From Pontederia crassipes (taxonomy: Eukaryota > Streptophyta > Magnoliopsida > Commelinales > Pontederiaceae), in NCBI GenBank assembly GCA_030549335.1, contig CM060188.1, forward strand, positions 69,904,696 through 69,968,695: a stretch of DNA of 64,000 nt, read 5' to 3'. Below the pieces are notes generated by a model. The model worked only from the letters and a program-made list of their open reading frames with translations, ran no database searches and was not told where the DNA came from. Shown here piece after piece: positions 12,833 through 25,292 of this stretch (position 1 is its first letter; each line of letters opens with the position of its first letter). The position numbers and the translations under genes are program-made.

Positions 12833-14826
12833 TGTAATCCCCAAAATTTTTAAAAAGGGTAAATTGGACTTGATAGTTATGTTTGGGCTCAAAACCTTAA
12901 CGTCCCCCTACTTAAAGCTTCCAAGGCTTCTTGTTAATCTCTTTTCTCTACCTAATCTTTTGACGGCTAGGGCTCGAGGAAAAGAGATCTGAGGAGCAAG
13001 GAAGAAGAGGAAGAAGAAGAGAAAGAAAAAAAAAAGAAATCAAACGAGGATTGAAAGGTATGTAAAGGGGATCCAACCCCTCTCTCCCCTCTGAATGGAT
13101 TTGATTGCATGGATTGAAAGATCTAAAAACATCCTAGTTCTTAGTTGGGATTTTGACGAGGGATTTACTGTAGTTCATGAGATCTGAATTTTATCATGTG
13201 TTTCATGTTAAGATCCATCATTAATAGATCCATGTACTAGAGCTTTTATTGAAAAAATAATGCTTTTATGCTTTTGGAAGAAGGAGGCCCAGATCTTTAA
13301 GAATGCATGATCTTATATGTTTTTGATCTGATTTATGATGCTTTATTGCCTGTAAAACATGTAAGAATCACATATAATGCTCAAGATTATTTTCCCTAAA
13401 GGTTTGATAAAAATATGGGCAAAAATCGGACAAAATCGACTATAGAGAAGCGATCAGCGATCTTTGTCACGATCATCATAAACCACGTCATGCCCGTGAC
13501 AGAAGGCTAGGAAAAGGTCAACATTCTGTCATGGCCATGACGAACTATGTCACGCCTGTGACAAAAGGTCGAAAGAAGGGGCCGAAATGGAGCGTTGTCA
13601 CATTCGTGACAAGATTAGCACGGTCATGACCTCGTGGTCACGACCGCGACATAGGGGTAAAGTCACAGGCATTCTGTCACGGCCATGACCACCTCAATCA
13701 CGGCCGTGATAGTATGAAAAATTGAAATTATGTTATATTTAACTTGTTTTCAAAGTATTTATTATTATGTAATGATGATTGATGATTGTAGATGAACCTA
13801 GATACATGAAATGCATGGACAGTCATAACTAGGTTAAAATCTACAGACTGAGAGACGTAAATTGTTTGGTGATTGTGAAAATAATGAATCCAATTGAAGA
13901 ATATTATTATTTGTCACCCCTCAAACTGAATACTGTGTCATGCTTCATTGTGTTAGAATTTCCCTTGGAAACTTATTATGCCCTGCACTTCGGAGTTAGC
14001 ATTTCTTGGAGAAATAACTGTATCTTACCGGAAATGGTATGAATATTCTCATGGAGCCTCAGCTCCAAAGCCTAACTAGCTTATTGGAGGGCAACAACAT
14101 AATTATTTAATTATTAAGATCAAAGATTGAACTGACTGTCTGAACTGAAAGAACTGATGACCACGAAAGTAAGATCCAATGGGTTATGAAGCAACCCGGA
14201 GGATATTACTGAGGTAAGATAAGGACAAGTGCTAGTCACTTGATATGCCTACTGTACTGATTGATGAGCTCAGAAAAGTGTTTACATGTCAATCTCATTT
14301 CTGTTACTAATGACCTTATGAAATGAATCAATGACATATAGATTTTATGAATATGACATGACATGACATGACATGCGTGTTTCTTTTTATTATAAACTGT
14401 CATATATATATCATGTACTATTCTGCTTTGGATGCATTTGCTGCATTGGCCTTTATATACTCTATCTGCGAAATCCTGCACCTTGGATGGTAACAGATTT
14501 GTTTGGATGGATGGCTGGCTCAACTTATGATGGTGAAGTTGCACATGGCCTAGGCTAGAATAGTATCATGAGTCTGTCAAACTATTATTTTAGAGATGTT
14601 TTCCTTATTCATGAACTTTTAGCTTTATCTATGACATTAATTACAAATGTTTTAATCTAAGACTTTCACTGAAAAGACAAGCTTATTTTATTCTCATGAT
14701 TAATGATTTTTTCGCAATAGTTATGTCTATCATTTTATTGTGACGATGTTATGGTGAACGGACTAGCACTATCGAAATGGCCTAATTGCCCTTTAGCTTT
14801 TAGAGTGAAAATTTTGAGGTGTTATA
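12833..14826 (+). repeat. 3' LTR with TCACGGCCGTGA palindrome array
   Basis: About 1.99 kb, starting TGTAATCCCC and ending GTTATA. It contains the leader shared with the 5' LTR and a GC-rich array at 13470-13710 made of variants of the 14-bp perfect palindrome GTCACGGCCGTGAC (at least seven copies). A long AT-rich R/U5 part follows. No primer-binding site follows it, as expected for a 3' LTR. Confidence 0.75.
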
Positions 14827-15043
14827 ATAAAAATGAGTAATGTTGGTTTTAGTATTCATATATTTTTTAAATTATGTTTAATTGAAAAAATAAATGTTGT
14901 TAGATTAAGCATAAAAAAGAGAGCAACTGATTAGATTAATAACTCATGCCGTGCAAAATAATAATAAATTTGTGCTAACACACCCTTTTAAATGTTAGAC
15001 TAATGCACTCTTTGACTTGGCTTATGCATGTGGTGTTTAGGAG

Positions 15044-16040
15044 CAATGTTTTAAAAACTGGTTCGGACCGACCGGTTCAACCGGTCCGATCGTGAACCGG
15101 TAAGAAAAGCGGTCTGGTTCATTAGTAAAATTGGAATTGATTAAAAACTGGGTTGACTCGAAAAAAATGGAAAATCGGGTTGAACCGGTGAATCTGGTTG
15201 AACCCAATTTTTTATTTTTTTTCAAAAATATATATGGAAATAATTTTTAGGAGATATTAAAGTTACCAAATTATTTTAGATGGAATTGGAAGGTTACGAA
15301 GATTGAGGGAGAAAAAAAGGAAAGTATTTAAAATAAGAAAATAAAGGAAATATGGTAGTTGGAGAGAATGAATAAAAATTGAATATATTATTAAGAGAAT
15401 AATAGAATATGGAAAGATTTTATTAGGGGATATGAATGTTTAAATAATTTTATAAAAATGGAAAGTTTTGCACGTGAAACTGAAAGGAGAGAAAAAGGAA
15501 AAAATTTAAAATTTAAAATAAGAAAATAAAAGGAAAGATCTTGAATCCTTGACTAGAGGAAATAAATCAAAATAGAAACAGAATATTAATCAAAATAAAT
15601 AAAAAGAGAGATATATGTGGAAAGAAAATAAAATCTGGTAATAATATATTAGTAATAAATTTACATTGAAATTAAAGTTAGATTATTATATTAGTAATAA
15701 TAAAAAGAAAACTGCTAAAATAAAAGAGAGTTATATATAAAAAGAGAATAAAATTCGGTAATATATATTAGTCAATAAATTTATATTGAAATTAAATTTA
15801 TACTATTATATTAGTAATAATAAAAAAGAAATCTATTATGTAAACTAACATTCGGTAAAAACAATATTTAATTGGTTATCATTTTTGTAATAATTTATAT
15901 ATTAAATTAATCTTAAATAATTATAAATTATATAATTATATAAAAATTCTGGTTCAACCAATTGACTCTCGGTTGAACCAGTCGAACCTCGACTCGGTTG
16001 GCACGCCGATCCGATCTCCAATCCGATTTTTAAAATATTG
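15044..16040. mobile_element. hAT-type MITE, 997 bp
   Basis: Flanked by a perfect 8-bp target duplication TTTAGGAG at 15036-15043 and 16041-16048. Terminal inverted repeats start CAATGTTTTAAAAACTGG on the left and, on the other strand of the right end, CAATATTTTAAAAATCGG; about 19 of the first 24 positions match. The GGTTCGACCGGTTCAACC vocabulary recurs next to both ends. The AT-rich interior has no transposase, so it is non-autonomous. The 8-bp duplication and CA ends point to hAT. Confidence 0.82.
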
Positions 16041-16048
16041 TTTAGGAG

Positions 16049-16995
16049 TGTTCTCCCAATGAGTCAAAGTTTCCACGGACCAAAAAAATTGATCCAACTT
16101 AATTCGATTTATTTTTTAAAATTTTTTTATCTTACTTTCTATATTATTTTAATATAAAAAATTATTTAATATTTATTGTAAAATATGTTTTCTCAACATT
16201 TAAGTGTTATTTACATAGTTAATATTTTATTTTGATATTTTAAATTTAAAGTCAAGTATAAAACTAAAAAATAAAAAAATGCCAAGCCATTGAGCTGGAT
16301 CGAACTAGTTCAGATTAAAAAATTGGGTCAGATCGAGTCTGAACACTCTGATGGTGGTGTTCTTCTACTCATACCATAAGTTTTATGTCTACTGACCAAA
16401 TGCATGTACAGGTACTAAAACAGGTTAGGGATGTCAATCAATCCCTGAAGTAGCAATAAAGTTTAGGGCTTTGAACTTCCTCAAAGATCAACAAACAACT
16501 AGCGACCAAACATGATAACAGATGATGGCAGAACATAGAAGTTTAATAACTATAACAATGTCTCCTAAAAAAAATAGCTATTCAATGTTTGTGCAACTTT
16601 CATAGTAATTGAGATATATTAATATCGTAGTCTAAAATAAATTTATTAAGTGTCCTTCAATGTTATCCTCTTTTCTACCTTTATCCTCCAATTTTATTTT
16701 ATAACTATACTATCTTCTAACATTTAACTTATTTCACGGATTATTCTATCCTGCAGCCTAGATGCCAAAGGGGAAATGAGGATGGGGGCGTCAGCCCCTC
16801 CACCTAAACTCATTTTTTATTCGATAAACTCATATCATAAAATTGAATCATGAATTTTTAGAGTTTATGTACAAAATAAGTTTAATTATTTAAATATTAT
16901 TATGAACTTACGAACACATATATATGATCCATAAATCATAAACAACTAATATGTTTTACTAATATATATATATATATATAAATATATATGTGTGA
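16049..16995. other. AT-rich spacer
   Basis: Non-coding AT-rich DNA ending in an (AT)n microsatellite near 16962-16990. No gene or bounded element was recognised. Confidence 0.5.
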
Positions 16996-17003
16996 GTTTA
17001 ATG

Positions 17004-17724
17004 ATTGTGTAACACCCATTTGGTGAAGCATTGTGTAACGCCCAAATCTGAACCTTTCGATTTAACGAACGATTCAGATCTACCCTTTTCTCTCTCTTCG
17101 CTGTCTCTCTACTCTCTCTCTACTCTCTTTGGATGACCGCCGTCGGCGGCGGGGTACGGTGACACGGGGGCAACGGCGAATGATCGAAGGCGGCGAATGA
17201 TCGGGATGGCGTGGATCAAGACAGGGCAGCGCGGCATGGATCAAGATAGGGAGGTGTGATGTGGATCGATGGCGAGGCGGCGCGGCGTGGATCGATGGCG
17301 AGGCGGCATCGATTGATGATGGGGCAGTGCGGATCGGTGTGATGCAGATCAAGATCGACGTCGACGCAGATCGGGATCGACGTTGATGATAGTTAACTGG
17401 GGCGGAGGGGCGAGAGAGGGGATCGACGGCAGCTGACCGGGGCGACGGCGAGAGAGAGGAGGATGGCGCAGAGAGGGGATAGCGACGAAGTTGGGGCGGC
17501 GAAGCTGAGCGGCGACGACGACGACAACATCGAAACTCGAGGCGACGAAGCTAGGCGGCGACAGCGATGACGAAACTCGACAGATCTTGTGCCGATCAAG
17601 GGAAGAGAGGCGCGAGAGAGACAAATGGCGAGCACTCATAGCCATTGGATCATACTCATGCGATTTCATCTCAGCCATTGGATCATGTGTTACACAATGT
17701 TTCACCAAATGGGTGTTACACAAT
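17004..17724. mobile_element. Terminal-inverted-repeat element with a GC-rich core
   Basis: Near-perfect terminal inverted repeats of about 36 bp, beginning ATTGTGTAACACCCATTTGG at 17004 and mirrored at 17689-17724. The symmetry extends outward through GTTTAAT on both sides. The core is strikingly GC-rich (GGCGGCG/GATCGACG repeats) between AT-rich flanks. It is inserted between two TA microsatellites (about 16962-16990 and 17735-17761), which hides any target duplication. No transposase is present. The left end resembles the sequence at about 59310-59360, so it is a repeat family. Superfamily uncertain; a MULE-like or Pack-type origin is possible. Confidence 0.65.
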
Positions 17725-17732
17725 TATTAAAC

Positions 17733-17733
17733 C

Positions 17734-17765
<32 letters not shown>

Positions 17766-19324
17766 GTAATCAAAATAAGCACTATAATTTACAATTAAGA
17801 AATATTAACTAATCGTGATAAGTGGTCGTATTAAAATTTCTAATCACTATACTAATTTCACTTTCAATCACAAATATATTAATCAAATAAAATATTTAAG
17901 ATTTTATACAAAATAAATAATTATGTATAATCGTATATAACCATATAAACTTGTATAGAATCGTATAGACTCTATAAAAGTTTATAATATTCTACAAAAA
18001 ATAATTAATTAATATTTATGTAAAATCTAAGAGTCTAGGTTATGTAAGAATTTATGTTGATTTGATTTATCTTACTTACCTAAACTTTTAAACTCGTAAG
18101 AATTTAAGAGTTTTAGTTGAGACTTTAACAACATTGCGCGCAACGCAAAGGAGGAGGGGGCGCCACCCCTCCTCCTCTGAACACGCTACACCACCTTCCC
18201 TTCTCCCTCTAGCCCTCTCCTCTTATACATTCAATATTTTTTATTATTTTAATAATATTTTAATATTACTTTATTATTATATTTTAATTTTATTACCTTT
18301 TTAATGTGTCACGTAAGAGAAAAACTAGCAAATCTTTGATACTCTGTCAAAGGTTTAAGATTGAAGTGAAGGGTAAATTACATGTGTTGTCCTTCATCTA
18401 TATGGTTATTTCCTATCTAGTCATCTAACTTCATTTTGTAGTCAATCCTTTGAGTTTTGAAAGCTTGCACGTGATGTCTTCTTGATCATCGATAATGAGT
18501 TTTTCGATTTCCTTGCTTGCATAGTTGCCACTCCTCTTTTTCTCACCCTCCATGTCATTAGGAAACAAATAAAAAAATACATGCCTCTTTTCTTCACTCC
18601 ATTGCCATCTAATAACTCGTTAGCCCTATTACAAATTCTTCCCCCAAATCTCATTCAAGTTGTGTAGTCGCTAGGAGCAGTCGCCAAGGTTTCGCCTGTG
18701 CTAAGGAGTCGCCACCAAGATCGCCAGGAGCCATCGAGTTGGCACCAAAATTGTCGGTAGGACATTTTTAACACTACAATTTTCCTAGGATTTGTTCACA
18801 ATGTTTCATCATTGAACCTAAGGTTTTTGGACACAAGATTTTTGTTTAGTTTGCTGCAAGAACCTTTTGAGGAGGATGGAGATTTGGAGGCTACAATCGA
18901 TGTTGAGAACGAAAAAAATCGTCACTTGGCAACTGAAAATGAAGCATAAAGGAGAAAATGCATGCAATTGATTTGACAATTATTAATATTATGATTCATT
19001 TCGTTGTTACTGTATTTGTTCAAATGAGTTATATAATAGTTTTGTTGTATTTTGCGGAGTTGAATTGCATTATGAAAGGATCTTATCCAAAACATATTTT
19101 TATCACATCTATGTGAATATTGTATGTTGTCGATTGGCAAATGTCATCTATCTGAATCTATTTGATCTTCTTATGACTGCTCAAAAAAATATTGTGCCAA
19201 AGATAAATAAATGTGTTTGTATGCGAGATGAACGTGTTTGTAACTCAAAGACTCTTAAACAATCGACTTTATGTGATGTCCTATGTCTTTATATCACGTA
19301 ACACATGCAATCCCCCATCTATTA
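17733..19324. other. Spacer with microsatellite and fragments of TIR elements
   Basis: Starts with an (AT)n run. It holds a GGGTAAATTACATGTG sequence at about 18371, which resembles MULE-type terminal repeats, and a related TAAATTGCACATATGG near 19328. Open frames here (for example 18442-18654 -, 19065-19301 +) are short and unsupported. Confidence 0.35.
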
Positions 19325-20079
19325 AGTAAATTGCACATATGGTCCCCATTCTTTGTGCCAAGTGCCAGCCCCATTTTTTGAGGATGGTTCAAGATGAATG
19401 GTCAATTTTTGGATGGTTTGTCGATGATCATTCTAGATAACACAAACATAGAACACCGGAATATGTAATAATGTAAACTGCCTATCTCCTTAAAGTGCTT
19501 GACAACATATGTTTAACACCGACACATCCAAAAATATGTCAAAATATTTCACAAAATGCTACATCCCAACATATGCTTCACACCACTACATCAAAAAGGA
19601 AACACACTCATACATTCTTCATGGTGCCACATCCCAACATAAAATTTTTCATGATGTTTATGCTGCCAAAATGTCTCCTAATGTTCCTTCAAGTATTTCT
19701 CCTTTTCTTGCTCACTGAGCGAGAACACTGAGAGCTTTCGTCTATTAGCTAACTTGCTTTAGAAGACCTCTAACAATAAGAGGTAAAATGTGTTAATAAC
19801 TAACAGATAACTTATATACATAATTTACAAAGTTAATAGACTACAATAAATAAATTATTAAGAACCTGAAACACACGATTTCTTAGATCCTAATATGCAT
19901 TGTTCTTCTCTCTGGGAACCTCTTTGCTGCGAAGTAACATATAGGAGAGAGTTAAATAATTTACATTGATACTAAATGGAATTAACAAAAAGTAATAAAC
20001 ATATTAGTACATGAAATCTCTTGTTGTGTCCAACCGTTTTACAAGTACTACACCTTGTTGAGATCATTCATTTTTTACT

Positions 20080-22130
20080 GTCACTTGATGAGTTGTTGCA
20101 GCTTTCTCAATCTCTTCAACTTCTTTCATTCTAGCTTTTTGTTTCCTTCCTTCTTTCAACACATAGGTTGAAGGATTAATATGGGTGGGTTCATCAACAA
20201 TTGATCATTGCTCTCTTCCTCTTAGTGGCTCTATCACATGGTCATATATCTTTAAATACGTCTCAATATGATAGCACTTATTCACACAATTAACCAGATA
20301 CTCATTGCACCCAAAAATACATGCCACAACATGAGTACGAGAATACCAGTTAATTGTCATCTCCTATAACTACAATCTCTAGCCTCCATATCCACCATAT
20401 ATTGTATCCCTTGGATACTAACTTGCACCTTTGGATGACCTAAGAAAGTAGTTTCCACATACATGTTCATTGTTTGATATTTTAAAATTTCTTGTTAATT
20501 TTTGGGCACAACACACCTACATATTTTTTTCATAAGACATTTTTTATTCCTTATATTTTTTTTCCTATTTCTGATGGGATCAAAATTCCGCTATGCATGA
20601 GTAGGGCCATGTCATGAACGTGAAGGCGGAAGGCTCTTCAAGAGTGATGTCCAAATGGTTGTTGTCTAACGAACAGATTACTGGAGTGACAAAACTTAGA
20701 GTCTTCAATCACAAATGAAATTGGATCAAGTTTGAATCCAATTTGGGGGTGCCATAGTTTATTGCAACTTAAGTTTTTCTTTCATCATCTTGTCATCAGT
20801 TTCATGCCAATCATCTCACGCATGTAGGTTTATCTCTTGCATCTAGAATATATTTTTTGAAACATTTGTTAAGAGTTGACCTTTCCATCACCCATTCTCT
20901 GGTATGTTTTTTTTTTCAAGTTCCTCTAAGTACATTTCAAATTTCTCATTACTACTATCTTGAAATATTCCACAAAAGGTCTTTAGATTTTTTACTCTTG
21001 AATCTTTGATATATAAATTAGCTCACATTTTGTGCTCCGCAGAAGATAACACATTATGCGCACTATTCAAGACCCTGCATAATAATAATTGTAACTGTAT
21101 AAAAATGTATGAATATGTAAATAAAGGAAAATAATTATAACATATATATTTTTTTGTCGATCACTCATTATGGTCCATCCGTTTACATTATTCAAATCTG
21201 GATCACCCTTTAATTCTTCAATGAACCAAGTCCATATAGCATTACATTCATTTTCAACAATAACATATGCAAATGGAAAGAAACAATGATTTGCCCATAA
21301 ATCCCCTTTAGAAAATATCCATCCAAACACATAAGGGGCATGCGTCCACTCTTGAATCTATCAGACAGTGCCTTTATATATAGAGAGAAAATAACTCATT
21401 CACAGTGCTTCCGAGATTGGCCTTCAATAGATCAACTTTATATCTGTACATCATCCTATATTGGTCAACTTCATCGCTATGTATTATCTTTAAAGCTAAA
21501 TCCTTTCCTCTAAAGGTTGTCATCCTATTAATTGTGTAGAAAATCTCCTTTTTCACCTAGTAAATTAGGACTTGAAGTTACTAGATAGGTACAATACTAA
21601 AATTGCTTTCATACAATTTAGCCAACCTCTTGTAAGTTAGATTCTTTTTTAAATCTTGGGGCACGCATGAGTTGGTCGTATTTTTTTAATTTGTCAAGTA
21701 GTGTCTATTGTGTCTTCGTGATCTTGTGGAGATGCCATAATCCCCAGCCACACTTTTTTATAGCATTAGGAAATCATCTTAATCTTGCCATTCTTGAGAA
21801 AGTATACTTGATATCTATGTTTAATTTCATGCATCTTGTAGGCCTTCACGAACTCTCCTTTGATCCCTAGGCCCCTTTTCATTGCCCACAGAATTTGTAT
21901 CAGGTGAAGTAAGCAATTCATCAAAGTCATAAGCATATGAAGCTTCCAATTCTTCATTAGTAGATTGAGTATTAATATAAGAATTATCCCACTTCTTATT
22001 TTTATTTGCCTTGTTAATTGTCTCCTCCAACTCTTTAAGTTTTACTCAACATCGTTTATTACATTTGCATCGCAATATCACTATCAATAGGAAGATCTTG
22101 ATATTGTACTTGTGATGTTACATTTCTCCT
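20080..22130 (-). pseudogene. Decayed MuDR-type (MULE) transposase
   Basis: Fragments on the minus strand fall in the correct order for a Mutator-like transposase. An N-terminal region with EIKHRYQVYFLKN lies at about 21790-21830. A helix-rich part with DQYRMMYRYKVDLLKANLGS sits at about 21400-21490. The core FPFAYVIVENECNAIWTWFI...GWTIMSDRQK is at 21150-21290, typical of the DDE core of plant MULEs. A C-terminal SWIM-like stretch with HVVACIFGCNEYLVN lies at about 20270-20330. Frames change at least three times and stops intervene, so it is dead. TAAATTGCACATATGG near 19328 and GGGTAAATTACAAAGCG (other strand) near 22500 are candidate terminal repeats, but I could not pair a target duplication. 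Confidence 0.75.
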
Positions 22131-22710
22131 TTGAATCATCCATACTTGCATGAAAATGCTTTTGCTCATTCTCATACTTATGGTGTTGAGGGCGACATGT
22201 TTAGACTAAACATTTCTTTAAGATTGTTAATGGTCAAGTGTCACACATATAAATTCATGTGTCCAAACTTACTAGTTGCATTACACATATCCAACACATG
22301 AAAGTTGTTATCCAAGGTTCGCAAACCATTCTGTCAATCTTTTCCTAACTCAATCTAGGCTTTTGCAATAGTTCCTTCTACACCAATTGTTTTGCATATG
22401 TTATCTATCTCAATCAATGACATGGAGGAGTGAGAAAAAATGAGAGGTGAAGCATAAGCAAGAAAATTGAGAAACCAACTATCAACCAAGAATAGCGCTT
22501 TGTAATTTACCCTCCAAATGAACTGTTACATCTGGCACACAAGGTTTTGTAAATTTTCCTTCTCAAAACATAATTCCAGTAAGATACAAGGATCATGTAT
22601 ATAATTGCAATTACAGGGATATCAAGTTTTCTTGCAGTGAAACATTTGGCAAAAAGAAGATACAAAAATAGCTGGACAGGTTAAGCTCTCAACTGCAATT
22701 ACATATGATC

Positions 22711-24201
22711 CTACACCTTCAAGGCTACCTGATCCTGCCATGTAATTTTTCTCTTCCTTGCTCGGCTTGATCCATTTCCAATCTCTCGGCAAACTGCAAG
22801 CTTCAGATCAGTAGAGTATGCACCGTCGCCCATGGTTCGCTTATTTGATTTATCGCTTCTCAACGGCTCCCATTCTACCTGAAACTCCTCCATTTCGTCA
22901 CCATTCTGTGAAGAGAGAGTCAATATCAATATAGGGGTCTTTCTTCTACCTTGCTAGAAAGATGAAGATTACGACTTCCATTGGATTGCTTTCATTACCG
23001 ACAAGGAGACCTTGTTCAAGTCTATTCCGGCTGACGAAGTGCTAGGCATGGAGGAATCCCTCCCAGTGAAGCTGTTGCGTCTTGGAGCTACTTTGTTGTT
23101 TTTGTTAGAAACTACACATTGGATTATTTGCTTTGTAGTCTGACCATTGTCCATCTCCTGAAACCTCATATTTTGAGGGATCTTCTTCAGTCTGTAAGGA
23201 ATTTTTCCTGATGGATTCTCTGTCAAGGATTTATATCTTCTTCTCAGGAATCTATTTGAATGAAACAACAAGAATACTTAGTTTGTTGGAACTGTAGACC
23301 CACATTTTAACAATTCAACAAGATAAGCAGAAAACAACACAAAATAAGATGTCATGATTCCTCGAACTTTCAATAAGAAATTTTAGAACCAGTGAACTAT
23401 GAAGGTCCAAGCACATACCTCACTTGAACAAGGAGCTCATGTTTCTTCTGCCTCGCCTTTTCTAATTGCTTCCTTTTTGCTTCAGTTTCCTGAAAACAAT
23501 GTGCAGATGATGAGCAAAAGAACTATCCTTTCTCATAATATTTCCGAAGAAGAATTAAAATACTTGATTCAGATACAGAAACTTAAGAGGAAATGCCCTT
23601 GACAACTTGATTCAGATGCAGAAACTATTATTATTTTTATTCAGGAAAAACGGAACAATAAAATAAATAAAAGGAGAAGCATTTGACAGAGTACCGAAAA
23701 AATGAAAAATATTGCACCGTTTATTAAAATCATCCAATCCAGAAAGAATACAAAGAGTTAACGCCTGAAATTGCATCTGATTACCAAAAGGATCACACTG
23801 ATAATATGTCGATCTACAAAGGTGTGATTTTTAATACAGGAAATTCGACTTCAGAGAGGCAAAAGTCATAATATGCCTTGAATAATGAAAATTAAGGGAA
23901 ATTTTCGACAAGAAACCAGAACATATTCCTTCGCAAAAACATGAAAAACAGTACATCAGAACAGAAACCCCAAAACAACGAAGCTGCAAAAAGTCCCAAA
24001 ACAAAGAAATCGCGCATGGACACGAAAATTCCCCTGAAAATTTAAAAGAAGGTATCAGAAACCCAAAGATCTCACCTTTAACAGATCTCCATAATCCTGC
24101 AAGAGACTCTGATGCCTGAACCGCGCCTTGGCCTCCTCGCCGGCAGGGAAGAAGGAAGCGCCGTGAGGCAACTCCACGGCCGCCTTCTTTCCTTTCTTCA
24201 T
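22711..24201 (-). CDS. Plant basic coiled-coil protein of unknown function
   Basis: Four exons on the minus strand: 24201-24076, 23489-23419, 23251-22999 and 22905-22711, giving 214 residues. All junctions are GT-AG and keep frame. The protein starts MKKGKKAAVELPHG and has a helical Lys/Glu/Arg-rich segment (about 43-72) that runs across introns 1 and 2 into VRFLRRRYKSL. Next comes a polar, probably disordered middle with LDLN-like IDLN near 143, and a conserved-looking end with RKRKITWQDQVALKV. I recognise the FLRRRY and WQDQVALKV motifs as shared among plant proteins of unknown function. No catalytic domain is visible. High basic content suggests a nuclear protein, which is inference. The exon 3 donor (TCG|GTAATG) was chosen because reading through would end at once outside the conserved tail. 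Confidence 0.78.
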
Positions 24202-25279
24202 GGCTTCAATCCCTGATTACCACCTCACAGAGGGTGGAGGAAGAAATAGGGAAGGACAAGGAAAGAGGAGCGCCTGATAGGGAAAAGATTCCAACTTTGT
24301 ACAAGATGAGAGAGGATGAGATAATGGCGAGCAATAAAAGTGAAGAAGGTGGGGAGGGGGGGTGCCTTCCCCTGTTCTGCTGAGGTCTGACCATGACCAA
24401 ATGGCCCATATTGTATTTTGTTGAGGGGAACAGGCGTGGAGTCTTTCCTGCCTGATGGAAGGAAGAGATTCCCAGGGCCGAAGAAGGGGCATTTCTGGCA
24501 AGTCTTGGTGCAGTAGTTTTTGTTTGGGAACTGCAAGACGTCGTGTGCGAGAGATGGAGTGAGAGAAAGATTGGATGATGCATGTCCGTCTGCAAGACTC
24601 AAAGCTTACCATCTCTCTCTCCTTTTGCCTCGTCTCCCTTCCTTCCTTCCTTCCTTCCTTCCTTCCACGCACGCACGCACCTCTTTCTCTCTCCTCTTTT
24701 TCCTCGTCTCACTTTGCCCACGCACGTAACTAGTGCTGATAATTTCTGGTCTTCGATGGCCCATTGGGAGAACAGAGAAGGGCTTTTGGAGGGTGTTCGA
24801 TCTCGTCTTCTTTGGCCTTCCTGTGTGTGAACTGTGAAGTGAATGGTGGCCGTGCTGTGAATGGTTGCAGATGTTGCTGTCTTGGTGCGTGGTACCTTCA
24901 GTTGGGCGACCTGATTGGTCATGGTGGAGATGGCAGGACGGGACCGTTTCTTTTATGCTGTTATTGTTTTTAAAATTACCATTAGGCCCTTCCATCGAGC
25001 TTTGTTAACCAGTCATTGTCTTTGGATTATAAATTCTGTCCTTTTCTTGCACTGTTCGTTCATGGCGCCTCGTTGGAATCCAACCCCTTCTCGCACTCAA
25101 CAGCACCTGCTTTCTTTTCCGGTCAATTCAGGAGAACCTGCTTTCAAACTCACGATGGTCTCTCTTTCTCTCTCTCTTTCCCCCTCTCTAAGCATGAGAT
25201 TAGTGCCCGATTCAAAGGCCTCTCTCGACATTCGACCTCCAAATCTTTGTATTGGTTCCGGCAAGATGCAAATTATAAC
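24202..25279. promoter_or_regulatory. 5' UTR, promoter and upstream region of the coiled-coil gene
   Basis: Pyrimidine-rich on the plus strand, hence purine-rich toward the gene, with a (CCTT)n run at about 24636-24666 and a CT-rich run near 25160-25190. Long overlapping open frames on both strands (24206-24995) are low-complexity by-products and show no domain. No TATA box could be assigned with confidence. Confidence 0.4.
24636..24666. repeat. (CCTT)n microsatellite
   Basis: About seven tandem CCTT units followed by an ACGC run, roughly 440 bp upstream of the start of the minus-strand coiled-coil gene, so in its promoter or 5' UTR. Confidence 0.85.
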
Positions 25280-25292
25280 ATTATAAGCTCTA

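Larger units (their letters stand above)
11129..14826 (+). mobile_element. Collapsed Ty3/Gypsy retrotransposon with two LTRs
   Basis: The 5' LTR begins TGTAATACCCC at 11129 and the 3' LTR begins TGTAATCCCC at 12833, and the two are collinear for about 700 bp. The 5' LTR is truncated around 11920, where it joins a remnant of integrase; gag, protease and reverse transcriptase are missing. A polypurine tract (GGTGGGGGGAGGA) sits directly before the 3' LTR, which ends GTTATA at 14826. Flanking five-base sequences (ATATA and ATAAA) agree at four of five positions, consistent with a decayed target duplication. Confidence 0.75.

Noticed and set aside
17080-17723. Minus-strand frames of 80-124 codons, His/Pro/Arg-rich
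   Set aside because: They fall completely within the GC-rich inverted-repeat element at 17004-17724 and show no domain.
18371-19345. Pair of TAAATT(A/G)CACAT-type motifs as ends of a MULE
   Set aside because: The two motifs are in direct rather than inverted orientation and no 9-bp duplication could be paired, so no element was bounded.
24206-24995. Several 100-150 codon frames on the minus strand upstream of the coiled-coil gene
   Set aside because: They overlap in all frames, are low in complexity, and coincide with the purine-rich 5' UTR and promoter.
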